A stretch of 64,000 nt of DNA from Dipetalonema caudispina (Eukaryota > Nematoda > Chromadorea > Rhabditida > Onchocercidae), in contig JABVXV010000209.1 of NCBI GenBank assembly GCA_013365325.1, positions 48,651 to 112,650 on the forward strand, in the 5' to 3' direction. Below, piece after piece: positions 12,502 to 26,412 of this stretch. A program made the translations under genes and the position numbers. Numbering within the stretch: the first letter of the stretch is position 1; each line of letters begins with the position of its first letter. Below the pieces are notes generated by a model. That model ran no database searches. It had not been told where the DNA came from and saw only the letters and a list, made by a program, of their open reading frames with translations.

Positions 12502-15500
12502 GAAATTCAACAGAAGCATGAAAATGAAATTGGATGTTTGATAAACAACGGACTGTTTATATCTGAATTAAATAAATCCATCGCTGTGCTCTCCGATTTA
12601 ACATGCAACCAAATAAACGAAAGCGTTTTTCAAACTGACAAATAAGTATAAAGCGCTAGAAACAACAAATGTATAAGGCGCACATCTGTCATAAGTTGTT
12701 TTCACCCATTCATGCGCCTACTTTGCCATCCTACATTCCACTAAGTCGACATCAAGCGAATCACGTTTCTCGGATACGACGTATAACAACCTCTAGAAAG
12801 AAATTCAGGATCTCAACCATTAAACAGTCATGCGCTGTCAATAATAGACAGTGTTCGTTCCTTGCCGGTCAGAAGCATGCGGCACTGTCGACTTAGTGAA
12901 ACTTCTGCAGACATGTCCCGAAGTATTTCGTCGTTAATCGGTAACCCAACGGAAAAGGTTACTTATAAGATAGTGGAACTAACTGTCTTTCTTTCAGATA
13001 TCGTCTAGTCTAGTACGGACATCTAAAGAATAATTATACACTAGTGAGCAAAATATTGCAAGTAGACATTGTACAGTTCTTAAAAACAAATCATCAACAA
13101 CTTATTAAACGTTTAATTTTAACAATGTAGTAGTAGTGGCAGTGGAATATTTTATCTAACAGATTGATAAACTATAAGGGTTGGACCGTTGGACCAGCTA
13201 TTCAGCTATTAAGAATGAAGCGAACGTGAACAATGGAGATCGATCAACATGGTAACTACAAACTGCAAAGGTACCAGTGAAAATCAATCTCACTTGTCCT
13301 ACTTCATGCAGATGGCGGCTGTGGGATAGTGATACTACTACATATACGGCAGCGGCATTAGTCATTACGTTACATCTCATGGATGATGAACGAAAGCCGA
13401 TATTGCAGGTGCCACAGAGATAGGCTCCACATGACTGGTCTGTGGATAGATCATGTATTTGAATTGAAACGGTACTCAAGTAACCTTGAAAACTTTGAAA
13501 TATCATTACCGAAAGACTGCAAATTTGATTGACAGCATGCGCTGTATCGGTCATACCCGGCTGAATTGTATTTTGGTTGAAGCAGTCAGGTAACAAAAAA
13601 TTGCATCTTTTCATTACAAGTTTGAATTAAGGCAAAGATGTCGGTTAAAACCTTCAACTTCTTGGACTAGTTATCGGTAACATTTCCAAAAAGTTCTATT
13701 TTTACGAACACTTATTAAATTAGTGGAAATCAAATACGGTTGGATTCAGCAGCGTCAGCTTGTTGATTGTTTCTGGAAGACCATGCGAATTTCGGAGACT
13801 ATGCTTGGAATGTAAGTAAAAAAGTGGGATTAACCAGATGGATGGCCTGGATGGACATTTATTCTTCTCAAGACAAAATTCTCATTCCCGAAAAAGGAAG
13901 TGGCGTGAAGTGACATTAGCTTTCCAAACAGAAACAAGAATTGGCTGAATTGATGATGAACCCAACAACGACAAAACATAAGGGATAGTGCCGTAAGGAT
14001 GTTGAATGAGGGGTCTACGACAAACATCCCTCCGTCAACACATTAAGTGGACAGTACCGGGAAGAGTGGGAGAAGTGTGGAAGATAGATGGGGATGGAGA
14101 TATAACGGGAGAAGTGAAAGAGGGAGAGAGGAAACTTTGGAGGGCTCCGTGGACGATCCCGCCTAAACCATGGCAAGGTGAGTCGGAGTCCAGCCCCTTT
14201 TGGCGGGACATTTACTGAATGACCCACTGCTACTCTCCGGATGTTGGCCGACCTTTTATTTATAGAAATCTATTGTTTGAATGTCTGAATGATGCCATCA
14301 TCCTCGTGTGTACGTGTGACACAAGGTTATCCAAGGGACTGATGATACTGATCGCATTACGGCTTTAGCTAGCTACCTTTGTGGTTGGCATCCCTCAAGA
14401 AGCCCTTATAGTTCTGTGTCCACATGCATATTCTTCCTGACAACAATGCGTAAAGCAATCGTTTAGTGAGGATGAATGTTGCTCCACATGATCACAGGTG
14501 AGATGAAGCAACTCTCAAATTCACTTGCTGCGGGGACAGGCTGAAGTGGGGAAATGAAAGGTGAAAGGACTACTGTTGTTCCAAATTAAAGGAGAGATAG
14601 TATTAATGGAAAAAGATACCATAAATTCTACTCCCTCCTTTTTTATGCATCTCCGGCTTCCAACAAAAAACTGTCAAAAAGGAAACAGTATTATGCTTAC
14701 ACATTTTATTGATGTTGTAAGCTTGTTAATGAAAATGGATGCCGCAAAGTTAGCCATAATGAAAATTACTAGTGGGCATATGGTTAACCATGTACGGGTA
14801 GACGTGGTAATGAAAAGTGATGTGTATTACGTAATGGCACGTGATAAATTTGATGTCACTATAATGCCGAAAGCAGTAATATTAAGGAATAGTCTTAATG
14901 GGAGATGTTTTTAATTTTGAAAGCTTGAGAAATACTAATGACGCGTAAGGGGAAAAAATGTTTCTATTTTAACGAAGCCATGCTTACGACATTCTGAAAC
15001 GGATTTTTGTTCATATACTGTTATCATTCGCATCTGATAAGAACTACATGACATTTAATTGCCTTATCACCTAAAATAATTTCATTAACTCACATTTACT
15101 TATTACGACGGTTTTGCGAACCTCCCCTATTAATGCTTCGCATGGCATTTCCTTGGACCGATGGACGGCCCATCGCTTTACATAACATAATATACAATCT
15201 AAAATCTCCTGCTCCAAGAATTTAGCCCACTTATCATCGGCATTCCAAGTTTGTAAGGAACAAATTCATTGTACCTTGAGCTGCCAACATGAAGGCATCA
15301 GTAACCTCTGACTTTTCCATTTTATCCATATTGTACCGGTGTATCTCCACTCCGAAAAGAATGGCAGAGAACAGGTATTTTTCCCAGAGTTTCTTTTTGA
15401 GAAAATTTATGATATAGTTGCTTAATCAGAAAATCTAAGCCTTCCAAATAAAGCTCGGTTAGAAGAGTAAGAAGTTTAGCAAAAACAGTTAGACAAATGC

Positions 15501-18500
15501 ACTCACTGTTAAACGAACAGATAGGAAAGTAAAAAACCCACCACTTTAGGGAGTTAATGAATTGAAAACTAACTGTTTCCCAGAGTAGGCCAGAGATTAA
15601 TTGAGTATGTGATCCTAACCCCTGGCTTCTTCCATCATCATCCAATAATTACTCGATTACAATTTCCATGCTGGTGGATTAAGCTACTGTGTTAGGAATC
15701 ATGAAATCTTCATTTTAAAAGGTAGTTGAAACCCTGATTCTACCCGCATCTAGGAGAAATGAACTCCAACAGCACAAATCATTGGGAAACTAGGTTATTA
15801 TACAGTTAGACGGATACATGTAAGACATGTAATCTTATCTTGCTGAGCTCAAATCCTGGAATTTTGCAGTTTCTGCATCTATTCTGTGCCTACTCTGATG
15901 GACCATCAGTTTTTAATTCATTAACTTTCCAAAGTTAAGGGTGACAAAGACAGAAAAAGCGAAGATGAAAAGAGTGCGTACCTCTCTCAGAAAGTTGAAA
16001 TCAGGATTCCGTTATCTTTTTCATGAGGATTTATACCTATGAAGTTTTCGGTCTCCGGTTTTTTTTGTTGAAGCTTTGAATTCCCTGTTGATAAGTGAAA
16101 TAAGCCATCTGTCTTGGAGGAAATTTTTACTGAGATATGTTTATGGAAGTGCTTGGGAACGCCAGGACGTTCACAAAGGACCATGAAGAAGCTTCGCAAG
16201 CTATATTAATGTAAGTCACAGGCCTCAACGTCTTAAGCTACCAAACATTTCGTTATTTATCTTGGCAATCGTCTCTAAGGTTAGGTTGCTACTACTTGCC
16301 CTTCGATAAAGATGATGCAAAAACGTAACTCGATTTCTCCAGGCCTATCATTCCATCATGCAACATTTGTTTGCCATCACTAGGAAAAACCATTCGGGAG
16401 TTTAAAGTTTTGTATTAAATTTCACTTCACCACAAACTGTAAAAATTTTCTATTTTAGTGATCACTGACATTAATCTATTATTTGCACCAATCGAGAATA
16501 AATGTGATTAAATTGGAAAGTTGTGGAGTGAATTTCAAGCAGTTTTTTAATATTGCCTCACTTTTCTGAACAAGAAAAGAATTTTAAATTGAACAGTGTA
16601 TCTCCAATCGAGTGCCGTAAAATGCTGCTGCTAAATCCTTTTCCCATAAGAAATAAAATGTCCTGGATTCAGGCTTCTAATAAAATCCCCTGCTTTTGAA
16701 GCTCGTAGCATTGATAACTCCTGTATCACTGAAAAGGTAGCATGACAGCCTGACACTACCGTTCTTTCCTTTCTTATTACAGCCTAAACGCATTGTAACT
16801 CCAGTAGCGCCGAAATTTGCCAGAATTTAAATTCATTAACGAGCTACTCAAGCAGCTGCAACTATAGACAAGAAATCATTTGCAGGAGGAACAATAAATT
16901 ACAGAAGAAATGAATATAGAGGAAGTTTTCTGTTCAACAATCCTTTTTGTTGAGGAGAAGTGTAGAGCAGAATAAGATTTATACTGTCCTTCATTTCATT
17001 GACTTCCTCTTTGGTACTATTCAAGGAAAGGAAATGAGCCCAATACAGTAACCTACTTAACAATGCCGTAAGCAACAGAAGTAGAAATGATTCGTTGGAT
17101 TATATTGTGATGCACTGTGATGGATGCATGCATGAAGTTAGTTACTGCAGATCAGGAAGACAATTTTAAAACAAAGCAAGTAATATGATGGAGAAGTTGG
17201 TGGTTCCACCCGCTGAATTATAATACATTTCATTCTTTTCATCGACAGTTTGTCATTTTGCTGAAGAGTAGACATGTAGTTGTTACCAGCTATCGTGTAT
17301 GGACAACCTCACCTCTTCCATCTCTCCCAATCTTCCACCGTTCCCTTCATCGCCTCCTTCCACCTCTACATCAGCAACCTCTTGAAATCAATTACCCGAA
17401 ACTGATTTCCACCTCCAACATATCGCACTCATCCTTTTTCTGGTCTACATACAAACGGTTTACAGCTTTTTTTGTACGAATTACATTGGTCATCCATGGG
17501 TCGATTTCAGAGACTTTCCGTAAGTTCCCTGTTTTTTTCCAATAATAAAGAAGTCTTGAGAATCATGATAAGACTTGCGGAAACATTTATCTGTACCTAC
17601 TGCATATCTATTCCTACCTTCTCTTTCTGTCTCAGAAATAGGTGACTAAAAAGCATTCATTACTTAACTTGACTTTTATCTCGTCCATTCAAGTACAACC
17701 GATTTTAGGAGGCTCTTTCATATCACCTCCAGACTAGTCCAATTTTCGCATGATTTAAGCCTTCACCACTTTCACCCACAAATCCAATCGATTCTCCATC
17801 TATAAGTGTATTGAACAATACTCATATCTGCAATTAATCTAACAATTTCACGTGAAAAACTTTAGTTTTAATTGCAGAAATTGAGTATGCAAGCCCATGT
17901 TTACTTGTTTTCTATCTGAGATTTAGCAAATTTAGTAATTGTCAAGAAAAGGACACTATTTTAGTCACTTTGCAAAAGTACCTACAAAAAAATGAATAAG
18001 TGGATTCTTTACGGAGGAAAAGTGAGGCCTTAAGACGATTAGTAACATATGGTGGAGTGGCATTTGCTTCGACGAATTATCAAGAGAAGAGAAATAAGTT
18101 AATGAAGGAAAAAGAAAAGGCCTTTCCTTGAACCGTTTCATTTTCATGAACGTAGTCTTTCTTTTCGTCTTCCTTCCCACTTTTGTTCCCGCGCTGATCA
18201 GATGTGACGACATATCCTGTCTATAGCGACATTTCAGTTCGATAGACGCATCTTTACAAATAAATGCGATCGTTTATCATAGAACAGTTTCCAAGTAATA
18301 TCTTTCCTTTCCGCACATTATCAGAGAAATATTTCTGTGATAATCGTCATTTCTCCATATTTAGTAGCGGCTATTCGCTGGTCAGCCATCATTTCTGGAT
18401 AATTCAACAGTTAAAGGCTTTCAATTTACTTTGACAGTTGTAGCATCAAACCAGAATCTTCCACAAATTTCTTATAACTTAATTAACGGTGCCTGTGTTA

Positions 18501-20149
18501 TAAGCTCGTACTTCAGTTATTCAATTATTAGTATGCACAATGATTGCAGAGGGAATACAGTTTCCCGAATCGGAAACAATTTCTGAATTTATTTTAATAT
18601 TACATTATTTAGATATTCATTCATTGGATCATCTGATAGAATGATTGCATGGGTTATTTCAATTATCTGATTTAATGAGATGCAAGAGGAAAGTTTCGAA
18701 AAATTAAGGATGTTATCATTAGAAACATTACTGCCAAAGTAAATACTTTCAGTAAAGACAGATTCAGAACGAATTTTCTCCAGACTTTAAATTAATTAAC
18801 AATTTTTTTGTTTCTTCTTAACTACAGACATTAAAGGTTTTTGGATGAATATAATTACCATTACTTTATACAATAGCCATTTCAACATGTGAAAAATGTT
18901 AAATTGCATAATCCCGAGATATCGTGATAAGGAGATGGAAGAAGGCAACCACTTATGACCGAAATTTCTCGGAAGCGATACTGCGTTACTTCGCTGAAGT
19001 GATGTTTCAGCAAATATTCCAATATGTTAACTTCAACAGATTGACCTGTCCCCTACCCTTTCTCGAGTGCTAACTGATCATCGTCTATTACTGTTACTAT
19101 TACTCTTTTCGGTCAGTCAATAAATTAGCTCCATGTAAGTGGACAGTCCCTGTCATTTGCATCCGAATCACTGCACAGTTACAGTTATGCCAACAACCTA
19201 GGAATTACACTATGGATTGGATTTTAACTTGAATATGTATTACACTTCAATTTTCAAAATACTTCATTCGAGATTTAATTCCTTCAGTCCATCAACAAGG
19301 GATCGCGTCATAGAGAAATCTATAGGTAGGAAAGGGAGAAAGAGGAGAGGAAGTATGTGTGTCATTAGCACTGTTGAGACCATAAAGCCCTGAAGGAAAT
19401 AGTTTGTAAAGAAAGAAGAAGACACGGGAGAAAGAGTTGAGAAGAAGGGGTTGACACGAAAGAGGACAATGGACAAAGGTCAACGCTACAATAATTGTTA
19501 CCGACGGCAGTATTCACCTCATTGTCCATCTCTTCTATTCCTCTTCCTTCTCTCTCTCTGTCTCTCATCTTCCCCTCATAATGTTTTCACGTCTTCTCTT
19601 TATTGTGTCCTTGTGAAGTGAGGTATCGATCTGTCCTTTTTTCTGTCCTCTTTTTTCCACGTTGCACTTCGGTCCAGCCTGCTGTGTCTCCTCTGTGTCA
19701 TACTTTCTTGACCAATAGACAAATAAACAAATTAAGCGATGTTGACAGTTATCACTTTGCCAACTCTGTTGTTGTTTTGTGGAGGGTTGTATCATTTATT
19801 GAAAGTGGTAAAGGATAGACTTTATAGTACTTTCCAGAATTGAACTGGGATTTCTTGTATTTTGCAATGAATCTTTACAGTATATTTTGGAGGACACGAT
19901 ATTGGATAAAGTAGACCGAGAGGCAAATTAGATTCCGATTTTATTGCATTAAAAAGACACTCCGAAATATAAAACTTCAAATACCGCCTGAATGATTTTC
20001 TCATAACTATGTGGTTATCTCAGTTTCTCACTAGTACTGATCTTAGAAATCCGGTCAGATCCACGAACGGATTGAAATTTATGTGTGTTGATTGTAATTA
20101 CTGAACAGTATGTAAAGAGAGACAAATAGTTGTTGCTACTGCCATTGCG
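12502..20149. other. Gene-poor region
   Basis: About 7.6 kb without a gene I can support. The longest open frame is 138 codons on the minus strand at 13198-13614. It is not joined to recognisable exons and matches no family I know. A locally GC-rich patch sits at about 14000-14220, a near-perfect 28-bp palindrome at 18317-18344, and a purine-rich then pyrimidine-rich stretch at about 19325-19578. The right end should contain the promoter and any 5' UTR of the FRMD4-like gene. Confidence 0.5.
18317..18344. repeat. 28-bp near-perfect palindrome
   Basis: ATTATCA at the left is matched by TGATAAT at the right, with AGAAATATTTCT at the centre. Thirteen of fourteen base pairs match and there is no loop. 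It lies in noncoding DNA about 1.8 kb upstream of the FRMD4-like start. Confidence 0.8.
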
Positions 20150-23100
20150 ATGATAAAGGAAAGTTTGTTGCAGATGCACGATGGTAAACGTTCCATAATA
20201 CATTTACTGGATGGACAACAACTAGAGCTTACCATTCAACCACGATTAGTTGTCCACGAATTGCTGAATATTATTGCCAGCCATGTGGCCTTGAAAGATG
20301 CTGATAAACAGTACTTTGGATTAGCTTATGTGGACCATCTGTAAGTTTGATGTTTATTTTGTCCCATTTTTCCGAACTTAAATATTCTAATCGTCAGTAT
20401 TCCTCGACTTTTTCCTTACCCTTCAAGAAGCACATCCGCTGCTTCACCGAGATATCTGCCTCAATACCAATCGTTAGCTTAGATTGGATCACTTACCGGA
20501 TGCTTTATGCAAGTCGAGAGAAGACTTACATATCATTAAATGTCAGCCATTTCAAACCATTGTGTCAGCTGGTGTCGTAAGTCCCTGTCAAAAGATTTAG
20601 GGCTGGACTATATCTGGTATGGTATCCATTTATTATGCTGATTAGTGATCAGACTATCGTGTTGAGCAGTTATTTTCCATTTTAATAAGGTAAACTAAAA
20701 TGAACAGGTGAAAGCAAGAAAATAATTATGTGTGAAGTAGAAAGACAAGTAACCGGAGTCAATATAAAACAAGCGCATCAAGCGTACCGTTGAAATACGG
20801 CTGCTGTCAAATCGAAATTGATAACATAAAACAACTGATCCATGCGGGAAATCGAATTTTTGATTGGTGAAACTGAAAAGAAAATTTTGGAAACGGAAAT
20901 TCCTATGCCCTTTGAGAACAACATACACATAGATTAAAGTACGGAGTATAGTGGTTCACCATGGAAAATGATTAGAAATAAATTATGCTGAGTATGTTGC
21001 TACCGCACTCACTGTTTGGATTTTGGAATATTTTCAGCGAACAATATCACTGGTTACCCACGGATAGACGGGTCTTGGAATATGACATTCCACGAAAATC
21101 TCATCAGTTACATGCCGTCTTGGAATTACACCATAGCGTAAAGTAGGAGCTTTGAAGTTAAATAACGTTATAAAGTGAGAATTTTGGTGATAAATCATTG
21201 CGTAAAGTGAGAGGAGTTGAACTTCCAGAAATCATGTTGTTTTTTTTTTTTTTATCATGTAACAACAATTTAATCAGCAAAAATAATACTTTTCTTGTCT
21301 TTTTCGGCGTTGCATTTATTCCTTTTTAGGTTCTTCGTTGATTCAGTACTCACCCTGTGCCATCCTTCAGCTGTTGAGCTCTATTTTTTGGAGACAGCCA
21401 AGCGATTAGTTAAAGTAAATTCATATTCACACCGTTGCTCTTATATTTTCCTTGCTAATCAAGCTGTTATATTGAGTATTAGATTAGCTAAAGCTGTTAA
21501 ATACAAATCAAAGTAGCTTTATTACCAATTTATCTCTGTTTTGAAATTTTTTTCCAAGGGATACTACAAAGTATTTCCAGGGTTTACTGGAATTCACGGA
21601 TCTGGAATACTATAAAATTGCATCTAGCTTCCTACAAATATATTGTGGCAATTATGTAAGGTAGTGTTTAAGTATCACACTTCAGCTGAGGATGTGATGT
21701 TTCTTTAAAAAACATCATTCTATCAAGGTCTTGCTTCGATTGTGGATTACTGATTGTTTTACAGCTTTTTTTGTGCTGTGTGTCACTAATTTGGGGAAAG
21801 AGATGAATTAGCGAACATATTTGTTCGTCTCCCCGAATTATTGACATAAAGGTGGATTTAGTCAGTGACGAGTGAGCGGCTGGCATTATTCATTTTTTGA
21901 TTTGTTTTTTTTGAAATAACTCTTGGATTAAAATGACAGTTTGCGTAAAAGTAATTGATCTAATAATATTCCATTTTCAGCGATGAAAAGGCACGATGTG
22001 CACTGACAGAGCTTGTACCAATTCCAAATGGGGTGCTACATACATACGATGTATCACTAGAGGATGTTGAAAAGAATGTGATCGAATTGTACAAGGATCT
22101 CAGTGGCGTACCCAAAGGAGTTGCAATTCTAAAGTAATCATTTCTTATCTACCTTTTTGTAATTTGCATTTCAAGTAAACATGGGTTTGACAGAAAGATA
22201 TGAATGAGTAAGCGGTGTTGTTTGCAGCTTTTTACAAACTGCGGAAAGATCTTCAACTCATGGATGTCATTTTTATCAAGTGCGCGATAAAGCTGGCCAG
22301 CCGTGGACTGTTGGCATCAGCAACAAAGGGATATTTCAGTATGATCCAGCTGACATCTCTAAACCGAAAAAGGTTCTTTACCTGCCTAATACTACTCGTA
22401 GTTGGATGTTTCTTCACTATTCTCTACTACTTCAGTTTTGAAATCATTCATCATTCTTTTTGATTGTTTATTGAAATGTGCAAAGAGATGATTTTCACTT
22501 TCTTAGCATCAAAACTGTTGACATCATATCTCATATTTTCCGCTTTGTCAATACTTCACGTAATCAACGGTTGTACGTACCTAACATGCTCATATTGTTA
22601 TGATGCATATTTAATCTTATAAAAAACATAACGATATACGTGCACGATGAAAATCATTGCACAGATAGATACTTCCTGGCTTTTCGATTACTCTTTCTCT
22701 TTGTTTAGATTTTCAACTGGTCTCTGTTGGACAATCTCTATTATCGAGATCGGAAATTCTCGATCGAAGTACGGAGTACACGGTTGGTTCCCATAACATA
22801 ACTATTTCACTTTCTATGCATTTTATATTATTTGTGGGTTTTTCTTGCGGAGAACCTAGCTTCTAATGTTCGAGTTGTTTGATACAACGAAACCTATGTC
22901 AAGTGAAAAGTTGTTGCCACCTGAAATATATTAAAACGAAAAGCTACTATATCAGAAATATGACGTTTACGTACTCCCATTTTTCCCATTCGTCAGAATT
23001 GTTTCTTTTGCTATTTTACTTTGTAGAAGTATGGTTTTACATTCATATATCATCTGTTTCTTACTTTCAGTGTACAGGTGTCTTAGAGATTTTCCCTAAA

Positions 23101-25330
23101 AGTAATAAGTGCTCTCTTTTTACTGACGATATGGGAAATTTTCAGGGTTATCCAGTCATCCGGCAATGCAAATAGTATTTTGGATAGTACGGGTTGTTTG
23201 GATTCAGATGATGAGCTCGCAAAAGCTGTGAGAGATCCCACGACTCAGTAAGTTTCGTTTTGAGGAAACAACAACGAATCTTTTGTTGCATTTCGAAATA
23301 TGCAGTAATTTAACATAATTTCACTTTTTTAAATTTCAATGAATGTATGTCATTATTCACGTTTCAATTATAAAGATAAATGAAGACATTAGTTTACAAT
23401 CCGCTTGCTTCTAAGAATGATTGGGCTGTTTTTAGAGTGTCTGTATCCAGGCGGTCAGTTGCATCTTCTGCTGTACAAGTGCATGCTTTCTATTGTGACA
23501 CTAACTTTTTGTGCAAAACAATTTGGTCAACAGCGATCTCACTCCATCAGTTTTATTTGGATCAGCGGACGTGTGCTAGTGCCAAGGTGAGTGCAATTTC
23601 TTCCCACTTAGTATTCTTGGAAAAATAATGAAATAGAATCATTTCAGGCGTAACCTTGTTAGTGCTTGCTTTTACATCCATTAATCTTCCCAAAGTAGTG
23701 TTGACTCGTCATGATTTCTTTTTGTCGGGAAGGATAGTGATCTATTATGCTTGTTCTCTTGATTATTAGCAATAAATTCCGGATTTTAAGGTAGGGCCAA
23801 TGCGTCGAACATTATTATTTGTCTGTAGCAGTTCCTCTCTTTCCCAGAATTTTTATTAATATCTTTTGTAGTTGAGTAAAGCATCAATGTAGACATCCAG
23901 TTCTGCCACGAGTGAAAGGTATTTTTCTATTATTTTGCCTTATTCATCTCCATTCATAAGAATTAAAAAAGTATTAAAAAAAAGATTAGTGTGTCATTAT
24001 AAAACCATAAAAATAAAAACTGTGGATGCTAACATTGAGTGTTTCTTTCTTCACTCTAAACTATATAGTAACGTTGAGATAAAATGGATGTTTCAACCGA
24101 TGAGCACATTTTACCCGTTATTTATGCACCTGTTTGTGTTTGAATCATACTGCTCGAATATTTATTAACAATTCTTGCACTCTCTATCATATTTTTATTC
24201 ATTTAAAGCTATCAGTTAAACTAACCTTTAGTTAACTGGCTAAAGCTTGATCTCTTTAAGACTCGTAAGTTAACCTCACTCAGAATTTCAAAGGATTGAG
24301 AGAAATACCGAGTGGAGGTACCAAGTACTATTTTTTTATATTTTCCCGAAGTTACCATTGCTTGTTTAACACTTTTTTCAAATTAACTTTTAATTTTTGA
24401 AGTATTTTTTAGCGGCTGTTGCTTCTCAAATTAGTGTTGGTAATTAAAATAGATGAAATGATCATCTTAGGTAGTAACCATCCACTGGTTAACCCATAAG
24501 CAAATTCACGCGGGAATGAGAACCATAAAAAAATATACCACTACGACTGCAATTTTAATAGGGTGGGAAGACACGGCTGTCTACTGAAGTCTCTTCAAGT
24601 ACTACAGCGAAACTTGTAAAATGATAACTTGACAGACAGACATGACACGATAATTTTGTTGGGGACAAATGTGCATGCTGACTATGGTAGTTAATCTCAA
24701 TAGTATATTATACGTGTCATATTTGTATCGCATCATTTTACTGGGAATGTACTGCATTGTCAAGTTCCAGTGTATATGATCTTCCAAAAAATAATATTCG
24801 CATTTTTAAGTTTTAGTAGTTATTCGGAATACGGACTTTCATTTGACATGATGGGTAAGCATGTGAGTAGTATTTACAAGTTTTATTATTGACATTAATT
24901 TAATCTCTCACCTTGGAACACTGCTGGACTCCCTGTAGCACAGTTATTCTGAGTGAAGTGTGAACCAATCATTCTCGAAAATGTGTTATGAATGCCGAAC
25001 ATATAGCATTTCGTATAGAATTCCAGATACAAGTCAGCAGAAAGGTAGGGGTGACTGGTTAACGAACAACCATAATAAGCCAATGTCCTCATACCCCAGA
25101 GAAACAGTCCATAAGCACCCACCCATTCAAAACAACAGGTCACGCAAGCAAACAATCACCCATACCAAATTCACTCGGAAACAATAATATCCCGCACAGA
25201 CAGACCACTCATATCATCTCATCATCCTTCACCACACTATACCGCACGTTGCAGTTGGATGGTTTTGATTCAATCAAAATTTCACTATCCGTCAGCCTCT
25301 CAACAACACCAAATTCCTCCTTCCTTCTCC

Positions 25331-25366
<36 letters not shown>

Positions 25367-26381
25367 ACACGCATACACTAAGCGGACGATACATGTATCA
25401 TACCCGCAATGAACTAGACATCCATCTATCCATCCATCGTGTAGTAATAGGATGTGGTGCATGTTGTGGTAGTTACAATTCATCCCATAACAGCGAAATT
25501 GAAATCTTACGTATTGTTAGTTGCTGCGATTATTCATATGAGGTAAAGTAGTTGAATTGTTGTAATGGATATCTAAGTGATTCACCAGTGAATCTGCATA
25601 CACCACCTCCTGTCGTCAGTTTCTGCTCAATTGTTATCACGATCATGCTGAGTAGGTCTCAATTTTCCTTTTCTTTCCTGAGATATATGAATGAAAAAGT
25701 CAGCAATTTTGTTACGAAAGTTAGCTTATTGCAAGGCTCAAGTTTTCGCCATTGAATAGTGGACGTAAAAGTAAGATGTCCGAATTGTAATGTGTTGCTG
25801 AAAGGGAGCAGTTTTCTCTGTGAAGATTTCGCCTGCCATCTTTTGAGAGTTTGTTGCAAATCGTTCAAATTCACTTTTATGCAAAGAGAAGCTATATTAC
25901 GGATTTACTATCGGTCTAAACGAGGTCGATTCAGTCGTCAGTAAACCTTCAGGACAAAAGGGATTTCAGTGAAGGGAAAGATGAGGAGAAGAGAAGAGTA
26001 CCGAATTTGCTTATTTGTTATTTGGCGCTTTTTCGGGTACTTTAGCTTTCCTTTCAGTTGGCATGTCGTTCAGTGAGATGGCTGTAGCAGTCTTAATATA
26101 GGAAACGAATTGACATTAGTTTACGATTATTTATCAACAGTCCTCATCGGAATTAGAGGGGAGCTTCGTTGATGATTATCGGTTGCCGAAAGTAGTGGTA
26201 TCGTAACATTTAACCTTATTCAGTAATGTTTCAAATAAATTAGTCGTCTTCCTTATATCAAGAAAGCTTTTTTTTTCTAGAAAAAGAAAAATTTTGATGA
26301 AGCGAATTTTGTGTTTTAATTGAAATATCTTGAAGGCCAAGAAATTTGATTGAGAGTACACACAATCGCGGAAATGTTACA

Positions 26382-26412
<31 letters not shown>

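Noticed and set aside
14561..14914. 117-codon plus-strand open frame
   Set aside because: The length is within chance expectation for this composition. It has no motifs, no phased partner exons and no recognisable family.
21415..21516. Read-through of the FRMD4 exon past 21414
   Set aside because: The extension encodes nonconserved sequence and soon stops. Splicing at 21414 to 21572 restores the FERM frame.
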